A model generated the notes under the pieces. The model made no database searches. It was not told where the DNA came from and was given only the letters and a program-made list of their open reading frames with translations. From contig NZ_JPFW01000009.1 in assembly GCF_000722705.1 (NCBI RefSeq), forward strand, positions 1-64,000: a DNA stretch of 64,000 bases, read 5' to 3'. Position 1 is the stretch's first letter. The number at the start of each line of letters is the position of its first letter. The translations under genes were made by a program, and so were the position numbers. Source of the DNA: Streptococcus mitis (GTDB taxonomy: Bacteria > Bacillota > Bacilli > Lactobacillales > Streptococcaceae). Shown in pieces: positions 1-10,764 of this stretch.

Positions 1-368
1 CTAAAATGAAGATAGTACCAGGTGTTTCCTTCTTTGTACCATCCAGTACGCATAGCGCCACTATCTGCTAGTGAATACCAGGTATTGCCTTCCTTGTACC
101 ATCCAGTACGCATAGCGCCACTATCTGCTAGTGAGTACCAAGTATCACCGTCTTTGAGCCAGCCTGTCTGCATATTACCAGAATCGTCAAAATAGTACCA
201 AGAACCAGCATTTTGTACCCATTTATTTTTAGCAAGACTGCCATCTTGTGAAAGATTCCAGTCAGAACCATTTTTAACCCAAGTATCTGCAGCCTGTGCT
301 TGGTTGATTGACAAAAGCAGACCAGCACCTGCAAGCAAACCAAGAGTAAGTAGTTTAGATTTTTTCAT
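1..368 (-). CDS. choline-binding surface protein, copy 1 of a tandem family (partial, C-terminus outside window)
   Basis: The reading frame starts at an ATG (366-368) behind a good AGGAGG site and runs off the left edge. It encodes a signal peptide (about 27 residues, ending AQA) and then choline-binding repeats of about 20 residues with the GW...WYxLxxSGAMxTG pattern. Such repeats bind phosphocholine on teichoic acids and hold proteins at the cell surface. The N-terminus is almost identical to those of the next two genes on this strand (457-1647 and 2801-3982), so this is the third member of a tandem array. The terminator in the 88-base gap behind copy 2 is degraded, so read-through from copy 2 is possible. 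The C-terminal domain cannot be seen. Confidence 0.9.
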   Translation of the reverse strand, partial: MKKSKLLTLGLLAGAGLLLSINQAQAADTWVKNGSDWNLSQDGSLAKNKWVQNAGSWYYFDDSGNMQTGWLKDGDTWYSLADSGAMRTGWYKEGNTWYSLADSGAMRTGWYKEGNTWYYLHF

Positions 369-456
369 AGCCATTTCCTCCTATTCTATAGTGAAATGAA
401 CATGACTTCCTAGTAAACAAAGCTGTTCGCTTTTTCGTTTTACTCTGTCAGACGTC

Positions 457-1647
457 TTATTTCACAACAGAAACATTTCCTGTTGAACCGTCGTATCGAA
501 CAGTTTCTCCATAAAAACCTGAAATTCCTTTTTCAATATGATCACGGAAATCATTAGGTAAAACTTTCATCTTCACAATTTCACCAGATTCATCTGCATA
601 GCCCAAAATATGGTGATCTTTAGATAATAATCCGTCCATAAACATTGTGAAATATCCAGTTACAAGTTTACCATTATGATCATTGACATCTCTTAGATAC
701 AGTTTGTTGTCATTAATTGTAAATCCAGATGATTCTAGACTAATAACTGGACTTGAATTTTTAAGATAAAGTTCAGTTCCAACTTTTTGAATAGGGAAGT
801 GAGTAGTGAATTCTGGTAGACTCGCAACCTTACGACCATCTGCTCCAAAGTAATATTTATTTGGTAAGTTTTGGAAATTCTTTATGACAGCTTTAGGATC
901 AATTTCTTCCCCTGGTTTTTTATTATCAGTAATTGCATCTAAAGTATTTAGTTTTATATCGCCAATCTTTTGATAAGAAAAACGTTCAACAATAGGTTTG
1001 ATATACCAGGCATTCTTTTCGATAACAACTCCATCTTTCTTATGAACAAGGTGATAGTCATAACCATCAGACAAAGTAACGATATCTGTAATAACTGTAT
1101 CATCAAAAGGATCTTGTTCAACTTCACTTGGAAGTCTGGTTAACATATAACCATCCTTACCAATGACATAACTTTCCCCATCACTGGCTGGAACAGCTCT
1201 ATCTGCGACCATAGCACCTGATTTTTCAAAGTAAGACCATTGACCATTTGCAGTAGCCCATCCTGTTGCCATAGCACCACTGCCTTTGAGGTAATACCAT
1301 GTAGACCCTTCTTGGTACCAACCTGTGCGCATGGCGCCACTATCTGCAAGTGAGTACCAGGTGTTACCTTCCTTGTACCAGCCAGTACGCATAGCGCCAC
1401 TGTCTGCGAGCGAATACCATGTATTTCCTTCCTTGAGCCAGCCTGTCTGCATATTACCAGTGCTATCGAAGTGATACCAAGAACCTGCGTTTTGTACCCA
1501 TTTGTTTTTAGCGAGACTGCCATCTTGTGAAAGATTCCAGTCAGCACCATTTTTAACCCAAGTATCTGCAGCCTGTGCTTGATTGATAGACAAAAGTAGA
1601 CCAGCACCTGCAAGTAAACCAAGTGTGAGAAGTTTAGATTTTTTCAT
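457..1647 (-). CDS. choline-binding surface protein, copy 2
   Basis: 396 residues. It has a signal peptide (1-27), six choline-binding repeats of about 20 residues (28-148), and a C-terminal domain of about 245 residues that I cannot assign. The repeats are N-terminal and the unknown domain is C-terminal, opposite to PspA and CbpA. The start has an AAAGGAGG site. The repeat half is near-identical to copies 1 and 3. The C-terminal halves of copies 2 and 3 are clearly homologous (shared DGESYxIGKDGY and DPKAVIKNFQNLPN segments) but much more divergent. It is divergently transcribed from the Rgg-type regulator. The C-terminal domain may be an adhesin or effector; its role is unknown. Confidence 0.9.
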   Translation of the reverse strand: MKKSKLLTLGLLAGAGLLLSINQAQAADTWVKNGADWNLSQDGSLAKNKWVQNAGSWYHFDSTGNMQTGWLKEGNTWYSLADSGAMRTGWYKEGNTWYSLADSGAMRTGWYQEGSTWYYLKGSGAMATGWATANGQWSYFEKSGAMVADRAVPASDGESYVIGKDGYMLTRLPSEVEQDPFDDTVITDIVTLSDGYDYHLVHKKDGVVIEKNAWYIKPIVERFSYQKIGDIKLNTLDAITDNKKPGEEIDPKAVIKNFQNLPNKYYFGADGRKVASLPEFTTHFPIQKVGTELYLKNSSPVISLESSGFTINDNKLYLRDVNDHNGKLVTGYFTMFMDGLLSKDHHILGYADESGEIVKMKVLPNDFRDHIEKGISGFYGETVRYDGSTGNVSVVK

Positions 1648-1758
1648 AGTTATTTCCTCCTTTATTGAATAGTTATAAAAAATATTTTTCCATCATAAAC
1701 ATTCTACATAACTCCTAATAATCCTTAAGAGTCAACCAACACCTTCTTTCTATCATCA

Positions 1759-1787
1759 TTGCCTACCCCACACCTTTATGATATACT
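1759..1787 (+). promoter_or_regulatory. probable promoter of the Rgg-type regulator
   Basis: TTGCCT (1759-1764), a 17-base spacer and TATACT (1782-1787), about 57 bases before the regulator start. The -35 matches 4 of 6 consensus bases. Confidence 0.45.
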
Positions 1788-1843
1788 AAATATAAATATT
1801 TTCTTAAAACTTCTACTTTTGGAACATTTTTGGAGGCAAAAAT

Positions 1844-2713
1844 ATGCGGTGGGATATTGGTTCAGTTTATAAATACATTCGTAAGTCAAAAGGGATTACA
1901 CAAAATGAGGTCTGTGGGGACTACATTACTCATTCTAACTTATCGAAGTTTGAAAATAATCATTCTACTCCTAGGTATGATACTATGGAGTTGTTGTTGA
2001 GGCAAATTGATATGTGTTTCGATGAATTTCATTATATTTGTCAACATTACCAAATGGATTCTCGTAAGAAATTATTTTCAGAATACTATCAAGTCATTTC
2101 TTCACCTAATCTAGAAGAAATGAAGACACTGCTATCAAAATGTCAAACTTATCTAGATGAAGTGCAGAATGATATCCCAATAGAACATGCTGTGAAAGAA
2201 CTAACCATTTTTATAGAAGTGATTGAAAATCAGTTTTCCGATAAAGCCCAAGCCTTGGCTGAAGAGTTATGGAAAGAATTGGAAAAAAGAGATCAGTGGT
2301 TCCTCTCAGATTTACGGTTGTTAGTGATGATTATTTTCCATTTCCCTGTTGATTCACTAGAAATGCTACGTCAAAGACTTGTAAAATCTCTAAATAAATA
2401 CACAGATTATCGCCCAGTTCAAAGTATTCATTACTCCATTCTAGCCAATATGACACGAATGTATCTTGAAGCAGGGAAGAAAGATGCCTGTCTATGCTTA
2501 ATTCAAGAATGTCTTGATTTATCAAAAAAAATGAAACGATACGATTTATTAGGTGTAGCTCAAGTACGTCTGGGAATCGTTAATGAAGATCATGCCATGA
2601 TTAATAAAGGACTATCCTTACTCGAATCAACAGATGAAAGTCGATTACTAGAGGAAATGAAAAAAGAAGTTCGTGATTATTATCAAGTAGATTTTTTTGA
2701 AACAGAGGGCTAA
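1844..2713 (+). CDS. Rgg/GadR/MutR-family transcriptional regulator
   Basis: 289 residues, the usual length for the family. Residues 5-60 form an XRE-type helix-turn-helix (SKGITQNEVCGDYITHSNLS, then SKFENN), which is the Rgg signature. The rest is the all-helical TPR-like domain that in characterised Rgg proteins binds short hydrophobic peptide pheromones. A TTTTTGGAGG site precedes the ATG. The gene lies between two choline-binding protein genes, divergent from copy 2 and convergent with copy 3, so it may control them; this is inferred from position only. I found no SHP-like pheromone ORF in the 196 bases upstream. Confidence 0.88.
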   Translation: MRWDIGSVYKYIRKSKGITQNEVCGDYITHSNLSKFENNHSTPRYDTMELLLRQIDMCFDEFHYICQHYQMDSRKKLFSEYYQVISSPNLEEMKTLLSKCQTYLDEVQNDIPIEHAVKELTIFIEVIENQFSDKAQALAEELWKELEKRDQWFLSDLRLLVMIIFHFPVDSLEMLRQRLVKSLNKYTDYRPVQSIHYSILANMTRMYLEAGKKDACLCLIQECLDLSKKMKRYDLLGVAQVRLGIVNEDHAMINKGLSLLESTDESRLLEEMKKEVRDYYQVDFFETEG

Positions 2714-2735
2714 TAGTAACTATTATTTTATGAAT

Positions 2736-2778
2736 AAAAGCGAACATGACTTCCTAGTATACAAAGCTGTTCGCTTTT
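2736..2778. terminator. bidirectional terminator between rgg and cbp copy 3
   Basis: Perfect 11-base inverted repeat AAAAGCGAACA / TGTTCGCTTTT around a 21-base loop, flanked by A and T runs, between convergent genes. The equivalent element after copy 2 (about 393-440) has lost the second arm (TGTTCATTTC), so it is probably inactive. Confidence 0.8.
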
Positions 2779-2800
2779 TCGTTTTACTATGTCAGACGTC

Positions 2801-3982
2801 TTATTTCACAACAGAAACATTTCCTGTCTTACTATCGATTTTAACAGTTTGACCGTAGAAACCGTCAATTTCTTTATTAAGATAATCTGAAATTCCTGTT
2901 GGCAATCGTTTCATTTTAAGAATTTCACTAGATTGGTCTGCATAAACAAGAATATGATAGTGATGATAGCTTGGTCTATCATCAATCAATGCAAAATAAC
3001 CTGTTTTGAGTTTGTCATTAGCACCATCTAAGTAATATAGTTTATTATTATTGATTGTGAAGCTGGTAGCTCCAAGAAAAAGTCGTGCACCTGGATTTTC
3101 TAAATAGACATCATTTCCAACTTTTTTAATCTCTGAATAGGTAGTCATTTCTGGTAAATTTGTTACTCGACGACCATCTGCCCCAAAGTAATACCTGTTT
3201 GGTAAGTTTTGGAAATTCTTTATAACAGCTTTAGGATCAATTTCCTGTCCTTGATCTTTATTATCTGTTAAAGCCAACATCGTATTTGACACGTGATCCC
3301 CATATTTATTAGAAAACTTTTTAAACTCTGGTTTGATGTACCAGGCATTCTTTTCAACAATGACTCCATCTTTTGTATAAATAAGGTGATAATCATAACC
3401 ATCAGACAAAGTAACAATATTTGTGATAATTGTATCATCCGCTTGAGATTGTTCAACCTGACTAGGGAGTTTGGTTAACAGATAGCCATCCTTACCAATG
3501 ATATAACTTTCTCCATCGCTGGCTGGAACAGCTCTGTCTGCGACCATAGCACCTGATTTTTCAAAGTAAGACCATTCACCATTTGCAGTCGCCCATCCTG
3601 TTGCCATAGCGCCACTGTCTTTGAGGTAATACCATGTAGACCCTTCTTTGTACCAACCTGTACGCATAGCACCACTATCTGCTAGTGAGTACCATGTATT
3701 TCCGTCCTTGTACCAGCCAGTACGCATAGCGCCACTGTCTGCGAGCGAATACCATGTATTCCCATCTTTGAGCCAGCCTGTCTGCATGTTACCAGAACCG
3801 TCAAAGTGGTACCAAGAACCTGCGTTTTGTACCCATTTGTTTTTAGCGAGACTGCCATCTTGTGAAAGATTCCAGTCAGCACCATTTTTAACCCAAGTAT
3901 CTGCAGCTTGTGCTTGATTGATAGACAAAAGTAGACCAGCACCTGCAAGTAAACCAAGTGTAAGTAGTTTAGATTTTTTCAT
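2801..3982 (-). CDS. choline-binding surface protein, copy 3
   Basis: 393 residues, laid out like the 457-1647 gene: signal peptide 1-27, six choline-binding repeats (about 28-148), then a C-terminal domain of about 245 residues with no recognised fold. The last residues (KTGNVSVVK) and about 90 bases of 3' flank are shared with copy 2, so gene plus terminator were duplicated together. The middle of the C-terminal domain differs strongly between copies, a pattern seen in surface antigens under diversifying selection. It is probably secreted and held on phosphocholine. It probably has its own promoter: TATAAT on the minus strand at 4035-4040 in an otherwise AT-rich upstream region. Confidence 0.9.
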   Translation of the reverse strand: MKKSKLLTLGLLAGAGLLLSINQAQAADTWVKNGADWNLSQDGSLAKNKWVQNAGSWYHFDGSGNMQTGWLKDGNTWYSLADSGAMRTGWYKDGNTWYSLADSGAMRTGWYKEGSTWYYLKDSGAMATGWATANGEWSYFEKSGAMVADRAVPASDGESYIIGKDGYLLTKLPSQVEQSQADDTIITNIVTLSDGYDYHLIYTKDGVIVEKNAWYIKPEFKKFSNKYGDHVSNTMLALTDNKDQGQEIDPKAVIKNFQNLPNRYYFGADGRRVTNLPEMTTYSEIKKVGNDVYLENPGARLFLGATSFTINNNKLYYLDGANDKLKTGYFALIDDRPSYHHYHILVYADQSSEILKMKRLPTGISDYLNKEIDGFYGQTVKIDSKTGNVSVVK

Positions 3983-4321
3983 AGCTATTCCTCCACGAAT
4001 TGAAACTGTGAGATAGAGTTAGTTTGACCATATTATTATAGCGATCTTAAAGCGATGAAATAAAGACCTTAACGCTCTAGTGACCTTATTTTAATAATTT
4101 ACAGGGACATGATTTTAACCTTCTTTTGAGTTTATATCAATCTTTTTTATAGTCAATATATTGTTTTATCTATTTATAACTCTATTCTACTCCCCTATAA
4201 AATGAATGTCAACAAATAACATAAAAATATTGTGAAAAAAATATTTTATCACGCTAGTGGCACTTACTCGCTTCTTTGATACTAAATTAAGTCATTGCTC
4301 TGACATTATTTTATATAATTA
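3983..4321. other. intergenic region upstream of cbp copy 3
   Basis: 339 bases, very AT-rich, between cbp copy 3 and liaR, both on the minus strand. It contains the probable copy 3 promoter (TATAAT, minus strand, 4035-4040, with a weak -35) and short repeats of GCGAT around 4041-4056. I see no ORF, tRNA or clear hairpin in the rest. Confidence 0.5.
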
Positions 4322-4954
4322 CTAAAACTCCTCATGCCCGACCAAGTGGTGCTGAAAGGCATAGACCGCTGCCTGGGTGCGATCGCTGACCTCAAGTTTG
4401 GCAAGAATGTTGGACACGTGGGTCTTGACCGTCTTGAGAGAGATAAAGAGTTCGTCTGCGATACGCTGATTTTCGTAGCCCTTGGCGATGAGTTGAAGCA
4501 CATCTCGCTCACGCGCAGTCAGGTCCTCATGTAGTTCTATGTGATTGCGGTGGTATTCGACCTTCTTGCTGACCTCTTGCTCAATGGCTAACTCCCCAGC
4601 AGCTACCTTGCGGACAGCATGGAGCAATTCATCTGCACTAGAAGTCTTAAGCATATAGCCTTTGGCACCAGCATTTAAGACAGGCATGATTTTTTCATTG
4701 TCTAAGTAAGATGTAACAATTAATATTTTGGCTTCAGGCCATTCTTTGAGAATGGCTAAGGTTGCGTCAATCCCATTCATCTCAGGCATGACGATATCCA
4801 TGACAATAACATCTGGACGCAATTTCAAGGCCAAGTCAATACCTTGAGACCCGTTTGCCGCCTCGCCCACAACTTCTACATCGTCTTGGAGGTCAAAGTA
4901 GCTTTTCAAGCCCAATCGGACCATTTCATGGTCATCTACTAGTAAAATTTTCAT
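4322..4954 (-). CDS. liaR: LiaR/VraR-type response regulator (RR03)
   Basis: 210 residues from the ATG at 4952-4954, which has an AAGGAG site; a longer in-frame start at 5002 would overlap liaS further and is less likely. Receiver domain 1-120 with the phosphoacceptor Asp53 (VMDIVMPE), then a NarL/LuxR helix-turn-helix at about 143-205 (LTARERDVLQLIAKG). It is the output of the three-component LiaFSR system, which in streptococci answers cell-wall stress such as bacitracin, nisin or murein hydrolases. It is the last gene of liaF-liaS-liaR, starting just after liaS ends. Confidence 0.93.
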   Translation of the reverse strand: MKILLVDDHEMVRLGLKSYFDLQDDVEVVGEAANGSQGIDLALKLRPDVIVMDIVMPEMNGIDATLAILKEWPEAKILIVTSYLDNEKIMPVLNAGAKGYMLKTSSADELLHAVRKVAAGELAIEQEVSKKVEYHRNHIELHEDLTARERDVLQLIAKGYENQRIADELFISLKTVKTHVSNILAKLEVSDRTQAAVYAFQHHLVGHEEF

Positions 4955-4967
4955 CTTTACTCCTTTA

Positions 4968-5963
4968 TCATTCCTTATCGAGCAGGGGAATGCGGATATC
5001 AACTGCTAATCCTTGCTTGGAAGCTGTCAATAACCGAACCGTCCCTGCCATATCTTCGACCCGCTCCTTGATATTGCGGAGTCCATAACTCAAGTCATCT
5101 AAGCTCCCCAATTGGAAACCAATCCCATTATCCACCACCTTCAGCTGCAATTCAAGATCCGTCTGATAGAGATAGACATCCAAACAAGAGGCCTGGGCAT
5201 GGCGGAGGGTATTGCTGATTAACTCTTGCAGGATACGGAAAATATGCTCCTCAATCTTCTTGGGTAATTTCGTCACATTTTGCTTGAGACTAACCTTGAG
5301 ATCACTCTTGTCCTCAAGCTCTTTTAAGAGGATTTGAATCCCTTCAACCAGACTCTTCTGCTCCAGTTCAACTGGTCGCAAATGCAAAAGCAAGACCCGC
5401 AAATCCTTCTGAGCGGTTTCTAAAATAGCTGTGACACTCTGCAACTGGGTCTGCATCTTTTCTCTATCCAATTTCAAAGCCTGCTGACTGATACCTGACA
5501 AAATCATGTGGGCCGCAAACAACTCCTGACTGACCGTATCGTGCAAATCCCGAGCAATGCGCTTTCGTTCTTTCTCGATGATTTCCTCTTCCTGAGTAAG
5601 ACTGTGATTTTCAGCTTTTTGAAGAGCCTCTGTCAAGAGGTTAAGTTTCCCTGACAAGGACTTGAAACTGGCATCCAAATCTGGATCTGCAACCTGAACC
5701 ACTTCTTGTCCTGCCAACAAACGCTTGATATTAGCCTGCATTTTTCTTAGAGAAAGCTCTTCCACACCTCGCCAAAACAGGGCTAAGAGAAAGGTCATGG
5801 ACATGCTGAAGACCAATAACAAAAAAACAAATTTTTCTGTTTTTTCGACATCGTGCAAGAAAATTGACCAGTCAAAATCAAGGATTTCCAGTAAACTGTG
5901 GGAGAGAAATAAGACAAAGAGGAAGGAGGTAATGGCAATGATTACATAAGCTTGTTTTTTCAT
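4968..5963 (-). CDS. liaS: LiaS/VraS-type sensor histidine kinase (HK03)
   Basis: 331 residues. Two N-terminal membrane segments (about 6-25 and 44-66) flank a short extracellular loop, which is typical of intramembrane-sensing kinases. A HisKA_3 dimerisation helix carries the phosphoacceptor His near residue 143 (IARDLHDTVSQ). The C-terminal HATPase domain has the N box (ELISNTLRHA) and the DNGIGF G box. The start overlaps the liaF stop as ATGA. Partner of LiaR; LiaF normally keeps it inactive until the envelope is disturbed. Confidence 0.93.
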   Translation of the reverse strand: MKKQAYVIIAITSFLFVLFLSHSLLEILDFDWSIFLHDVEKTEKFVFLLLVFSMSMTFLLALFWRGVEELSLRKMQANIKRLLAGQEVVQVADPDLDASFKSLSGKLNLLTEALQKAENHSLTQEEEIIEKERKRIARDLHDTVSQELFAAHMILSGISQQALKLDREKMQTQLQSVTAILETAQKDLRVLLLHLRPVELEQKSLVEGIQILLKELEDKSDLKVSLKQNVTKLPKKIEEHIFRILQELISNTLRHAQASCLDVYLYQTDLELQLKVVDNGIGFQLGSLDDLSYGLRNIKERVEDMAGTVRLLTASKQGLAVDIRIPLLDKE

Positions 5964-6658
5964 CCTCTAACCACCTCCACATCGCCAATCATAGTGGTCA
6001 AGAGAATCTTGACGCTCTTGTTACTCTTGAGATAGTCTCTTGTTTCTTGATGATAGTGTTCATTACGGAGGGCTCGCTTGGGCTGGTTGAAGAAAGTCAA
6101 ATCCCCATAGAGACAGTTAACGCTGAGGCTTACTTCCACATCTACAGGCACAATGATTTTGGTCGTACCTACCATCTTTCTGAGAATAATGACATTGTCA
6201 TGATTGGTTAAAATCACCCTCTCCAGATGAATAGTGTCCTTGCCCATGAGGCGAAAAAGATTGATATCATCAAACTGGCAAGTCTGGTAACTTGAAAAAT
6301 GATGGAGATTTCCAAACCAACGATTTTTTTCCTTCTTAACCGTCACTACCTCTTCAAACACCAAATTGGTCTGCTCCTTTTCCTGGTTCATCATCGGATA
6401 AATAAGAAAAAGGCTGTATATGACCGCAACAAAAATAGCTAGAATCACAAAGGGGTTGAGCATGACGATGAAAAAGAAGAGAATGCTTGCCACTACTAAC
6501 AGAAGATTATTGCCCTCTTTACCAGTGTAATAGCGAATCAAAAGCAAAAAGAGGAATAGAATCAGCAGAAAACGTGAAAAATGCTCTGACACCATCAAAA
6601 TCAGAGCTCCCGTCAAAAGGCAGGCTTCGATAAATAAAAAGATTTTAAATTTTCTCAT
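5960..6658 (-). CDS. liaF: LiaF-type membrane inhibitor of the LiaSR system
   Basis: 232 residues. Residues 1-95 are hydrophobic and contain about four membrane segments. The C-terminal half is a soluble beta-rich domain (LiaF/DUF2154, toast-rack type). LiaF holds LiaS in the off state in Bacillus and streptococci. First gene of the liaFSR operon, with a 4-base overlap to liaS. It lies 76 bases downstream of fni, with the fni terminator in between, so it probably has its own promoter. Confidence 0.9.
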   Translation of the reverse strand: MRKFKIFLFIEACLLTGALILMVSEHFSRFLLILFLFLLLIRYYTGKEGNNLLLVVASILFFFIVMLNPFVILAIFVAVIYSLFLIYPMMNQEKEQTNLVFEEVVTVKKEKNRWFGNLHHFSSYQTCQFDDINLFRLMGKDTIHLERVILTNHDNVIILRKMVGTTKIIVPVDVEVSLSVNCLYGDLTFFNQPKRALRNEHYHQETRDYLKSNKSVKILLTTMIGDVEVVRG

Positions 6659-6720
6659 AGGTTGATCCTCTCCCTTCTATTTTATCACAATTCAAAAAAG
6701 TCACCTCGGTCTGAAGATGG

Positions 6721-8722
<2,002 letters not shown>

Positions 8723-8736
<14 letters not shown>

Positions 8737-9676
8737 CTTGACTCAAATCCTTTGTTTTTGACACAATCAAGCGATAACGTTGACTGAAGATTTCAGATAA
8801 ATGCTCCAAGTCTTTCTCCTGACAGAGGACCTTAACATTGGGACCGGCATCCATGGTAAAGTAGCAGGCTTCTCCTTGCTCACGGAGCTGACGAACAAAG
8901 TCCATGGCTTCATAAGATGCATCGGTCAGATAAGAAAAGGCTGGTGAGGCTGTTTTGGTCGTAGCGTGCATAGCAAGAGCATTTTTCTCCGTTAATTCCC
9001 CAACCTTGGCAAAATCATTTTCCTTGAGATAAACCAGCATATCCTGATAATCCTTCTCAGACTGACGCACCCAGTCATCAAAAGTCGTCGAGGTTTCCAC
9101 ACAAAGTTTCATCCCATCACGGCTAGAGATTGGTTTTTTCTTATCCTCTAGCACCAACATAATCATAGCTAGTTTCAAGTCTGTCTCTACAGGGTAAATT
9201 TCTCCGCTATCCTTATCCCAGGCTCCTAGCGGTCCATAAAAACTTCGAGAGGAAGATCCTGAGGCAAACTTAGCCTCCTGTGCCAACTGGCTCCGAGTCA
9301 ATCCAAGCTGAAAATAAGCATTACAAGCCTTGACCAAGGCGGACAAACCGCTAGAACTTGAGGACAAGCCCGCTGCGGTAGGCATATTGTTTTGAGTATC
9401 AATACGAACAAATCCCTCACCAGCTGGACGGTAGCGGTCAATAATCTTACTCATCTTGGCATGCTCAGCCTCATTTTGTAATTGACCATTGATATAAAAG
9501 GCATCAGCCATCGCATCCGTCGGTAAAGGCGACAAGGTCGTCTCCGTATACATATTTTCCAAAGTCAGAGAAATACTGCTAGTAGCAGGCACCATCTCTT
9601 TTTCTTTTTTCTTTCCCCAATATTTGATAATAGCAATATTTGCGTAGGAACGTACTGTTACAGGCTCTCTATCCAT
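8723..9676 (-). CDS. mvaD: diphosphomevalonate decarboxylase
   Basis: 317 residues when started at the ATG at 9674-9676 (MDREPVTVRSYANIAI), the length known for pneumococcal MvaD; the frame stays open upstream but overlaps mvaK1 coding sequence. Converts mevalonate diphosphate to isopentenyl diphosphate with ATP-dependent decarboxylation. GHMP signature TAAGLSSSSSGLSALV, the family-typical YWGKKK near the N-terminus, and FTMDAGPNVKVL near the C-terminus. Overlaps mvaK1 by 19 bases and mvaK2 by 14. Confidence 0.95.
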
Positions 9677-10536
9677 GTCTGAACAGCTCCTTTCTCTTCT
9701 AATCTTTCTGCTAGTTCTTGTGCTTGAGTCAAATTGGTTGCCAAGGCGATAATACAACCTCCTAGCCCACCACCGCTCATCTTGGCACCCAGAGCACCAT
9801 GGTTAAGAGCCGTTTCAACCAAAGAGTCTGCTTCAGGGCTACTGACACCAATTTCTCTTAAATGTAAATGCGCTTGACTGAGAATTTGCCCCAGTCCTTC
9901 AGCATCTTTTCGTGAAATCGCTTCTTCTGCCTGCTGGGTTAATTCTCCCAAGGCATGCAAAAATGGTAGGGCATCCTTGCCCTTATTTTGAACCACTTGG
10001 ATGGCTTCACGAGTATGACCATAAACACCCGTATCGGCAATTATCAAATAGGCGGATAGATCCATCTCAAGCTCTGTAAATCCTACGTTCTTGATAAAGC
10101 GAATAGGTTGGTCACTGAGACAGGTCTTGGCATCCAAACCACTTGGATTCATATGAGCAATCATCTCAGCCCGATTGACCAAGATTTCTAGTACATCATG
10201 AGGCAGATTTGCCTGATAGTAGTCAAAAACCGCACGAATGGCCGCTATGCTGATAGCAGCTGACGAACCCATTCCCCGTTTTTCAGGGATAGCCGAGTCA
10301 ATCTCACAGCGAATGCAGGCTTCTTTAATATCCAAATACTCCAGCGAAGCATAAACCGCCATGGACAAAGTATCCTCCTCATAGAGACGCCAAGGACTCG
10401 CTGCAGGAACTACTTTACAAGTTACCTCCACCTCCAAAAGAGGCAGGGAAATGGCAGGATAACCGTAAACGACTGCATGTTCCCCTATTAAAATAATCTT
10501 ACTATGTGCCTGACCGACACCAACTTTTTTTGTCAT
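9658..10536 (-). CDS. mvaK1: mevalonate kinase
   Basis: 292 residues, GHMP kinase. First committed phosphorylation of mevalonate. Motifs: KIILIGEHAVVYGYPAI at the N-terminus, the ATP loop EKRGMGSSAAISIAA near residue 85, and KMSGGGLGGCIIAL near residue 255. First gene of the operon. In pneumococcus this enzyme is feedback-inhibited by diphosphomevalonate. The leader contains a BOX element (10569-10674). Confidence 0.95.
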   Translation of the reverse strand: MTKKVGVGQAHSKIILIGEHAVVYGYPAISLPLLEVEVTCKVVPAASPWRLYEEDTLSMAVYASLEYLDIKEACIRCEIDSAIPEKRGMGSSAAISIAAIRAVFDYYQANLPHDVLEILVNRAEMIAHMNPSGLDAKTCLSDQPIRFIKNVGFTELEMDLSAYLIIADTGVYGHTREAIQVVQNKGKDALPFLHALGELTQQAEEAISRKDAEGLGQILSQAHLHLREIGVSSPEADSLVETALNHGALGAKMSGGGLGGCIIALATNLTQAQELAERLEEKGAVQTWIESL

Positions 10537-10568
10537 GTTATCCTTTTACTAGACGAAAAAGCCGTCTC

Positions 10569-10674
10569 ATACTCAATGAAAATCAAAAAGCAAACTAGGA
10601 AGCTAGCCGCAGGCTGTACTTGAGTACGGTAAGGCGACGCTGACGTTGTTTGAAGAGATTTTCGAAGAGTATTA
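10569..10674. repeat. BOX element (A-C type)
   Basis: 106 bases with the pneumococcal BOX ends: boxA (TAATACTCTTCGAAAATCTC on the minus strand) and boxC (TTTTCATTGAGTAT end). No full boxB. Lies in the mvaK1 leader. A near-identical copy is at 46425-46531. Confidence 0.85.
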
Positions 10675-10723
10675 TTTTTTCCTACAAGTATTTATTCTCT
10701 CCTATCTATTTTATTATATTTTC

Positions 10724-10759
10724 ACAAAAAAAGCGATTGTTTCCATTCACAATCGCTTC
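10724..10759 (-). terminator. terminator of the CbpC/J/F-type gene
   Basis: Stem AAGCGATTGTG-type arm pairing with CAATCGCTT, followed on the minus strand by a run of seven T, immediately after the stop at 10765. Confidence 0.8.
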
Positions 10760-10764
10760 TTTCA

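Noticed and set aside
1140-1622. Long open frames antisense to the choline-binding repeats
   Set aside because: They arise from the repeated coding sequence read in another frame, have no ribosome sites and mirror each other in all copies.
1648-1843. Possible SHP pheromone gene next to the Rgg regulator
   Set aside because: No short ORF with a ribosome site and hydrophobic tail on either strand.
4001-4080. GCGAT repeats as a competence (ComX) or ComE site
   Set aside because: They do not match the TACGAATA com-box or the ComE direct repeat.
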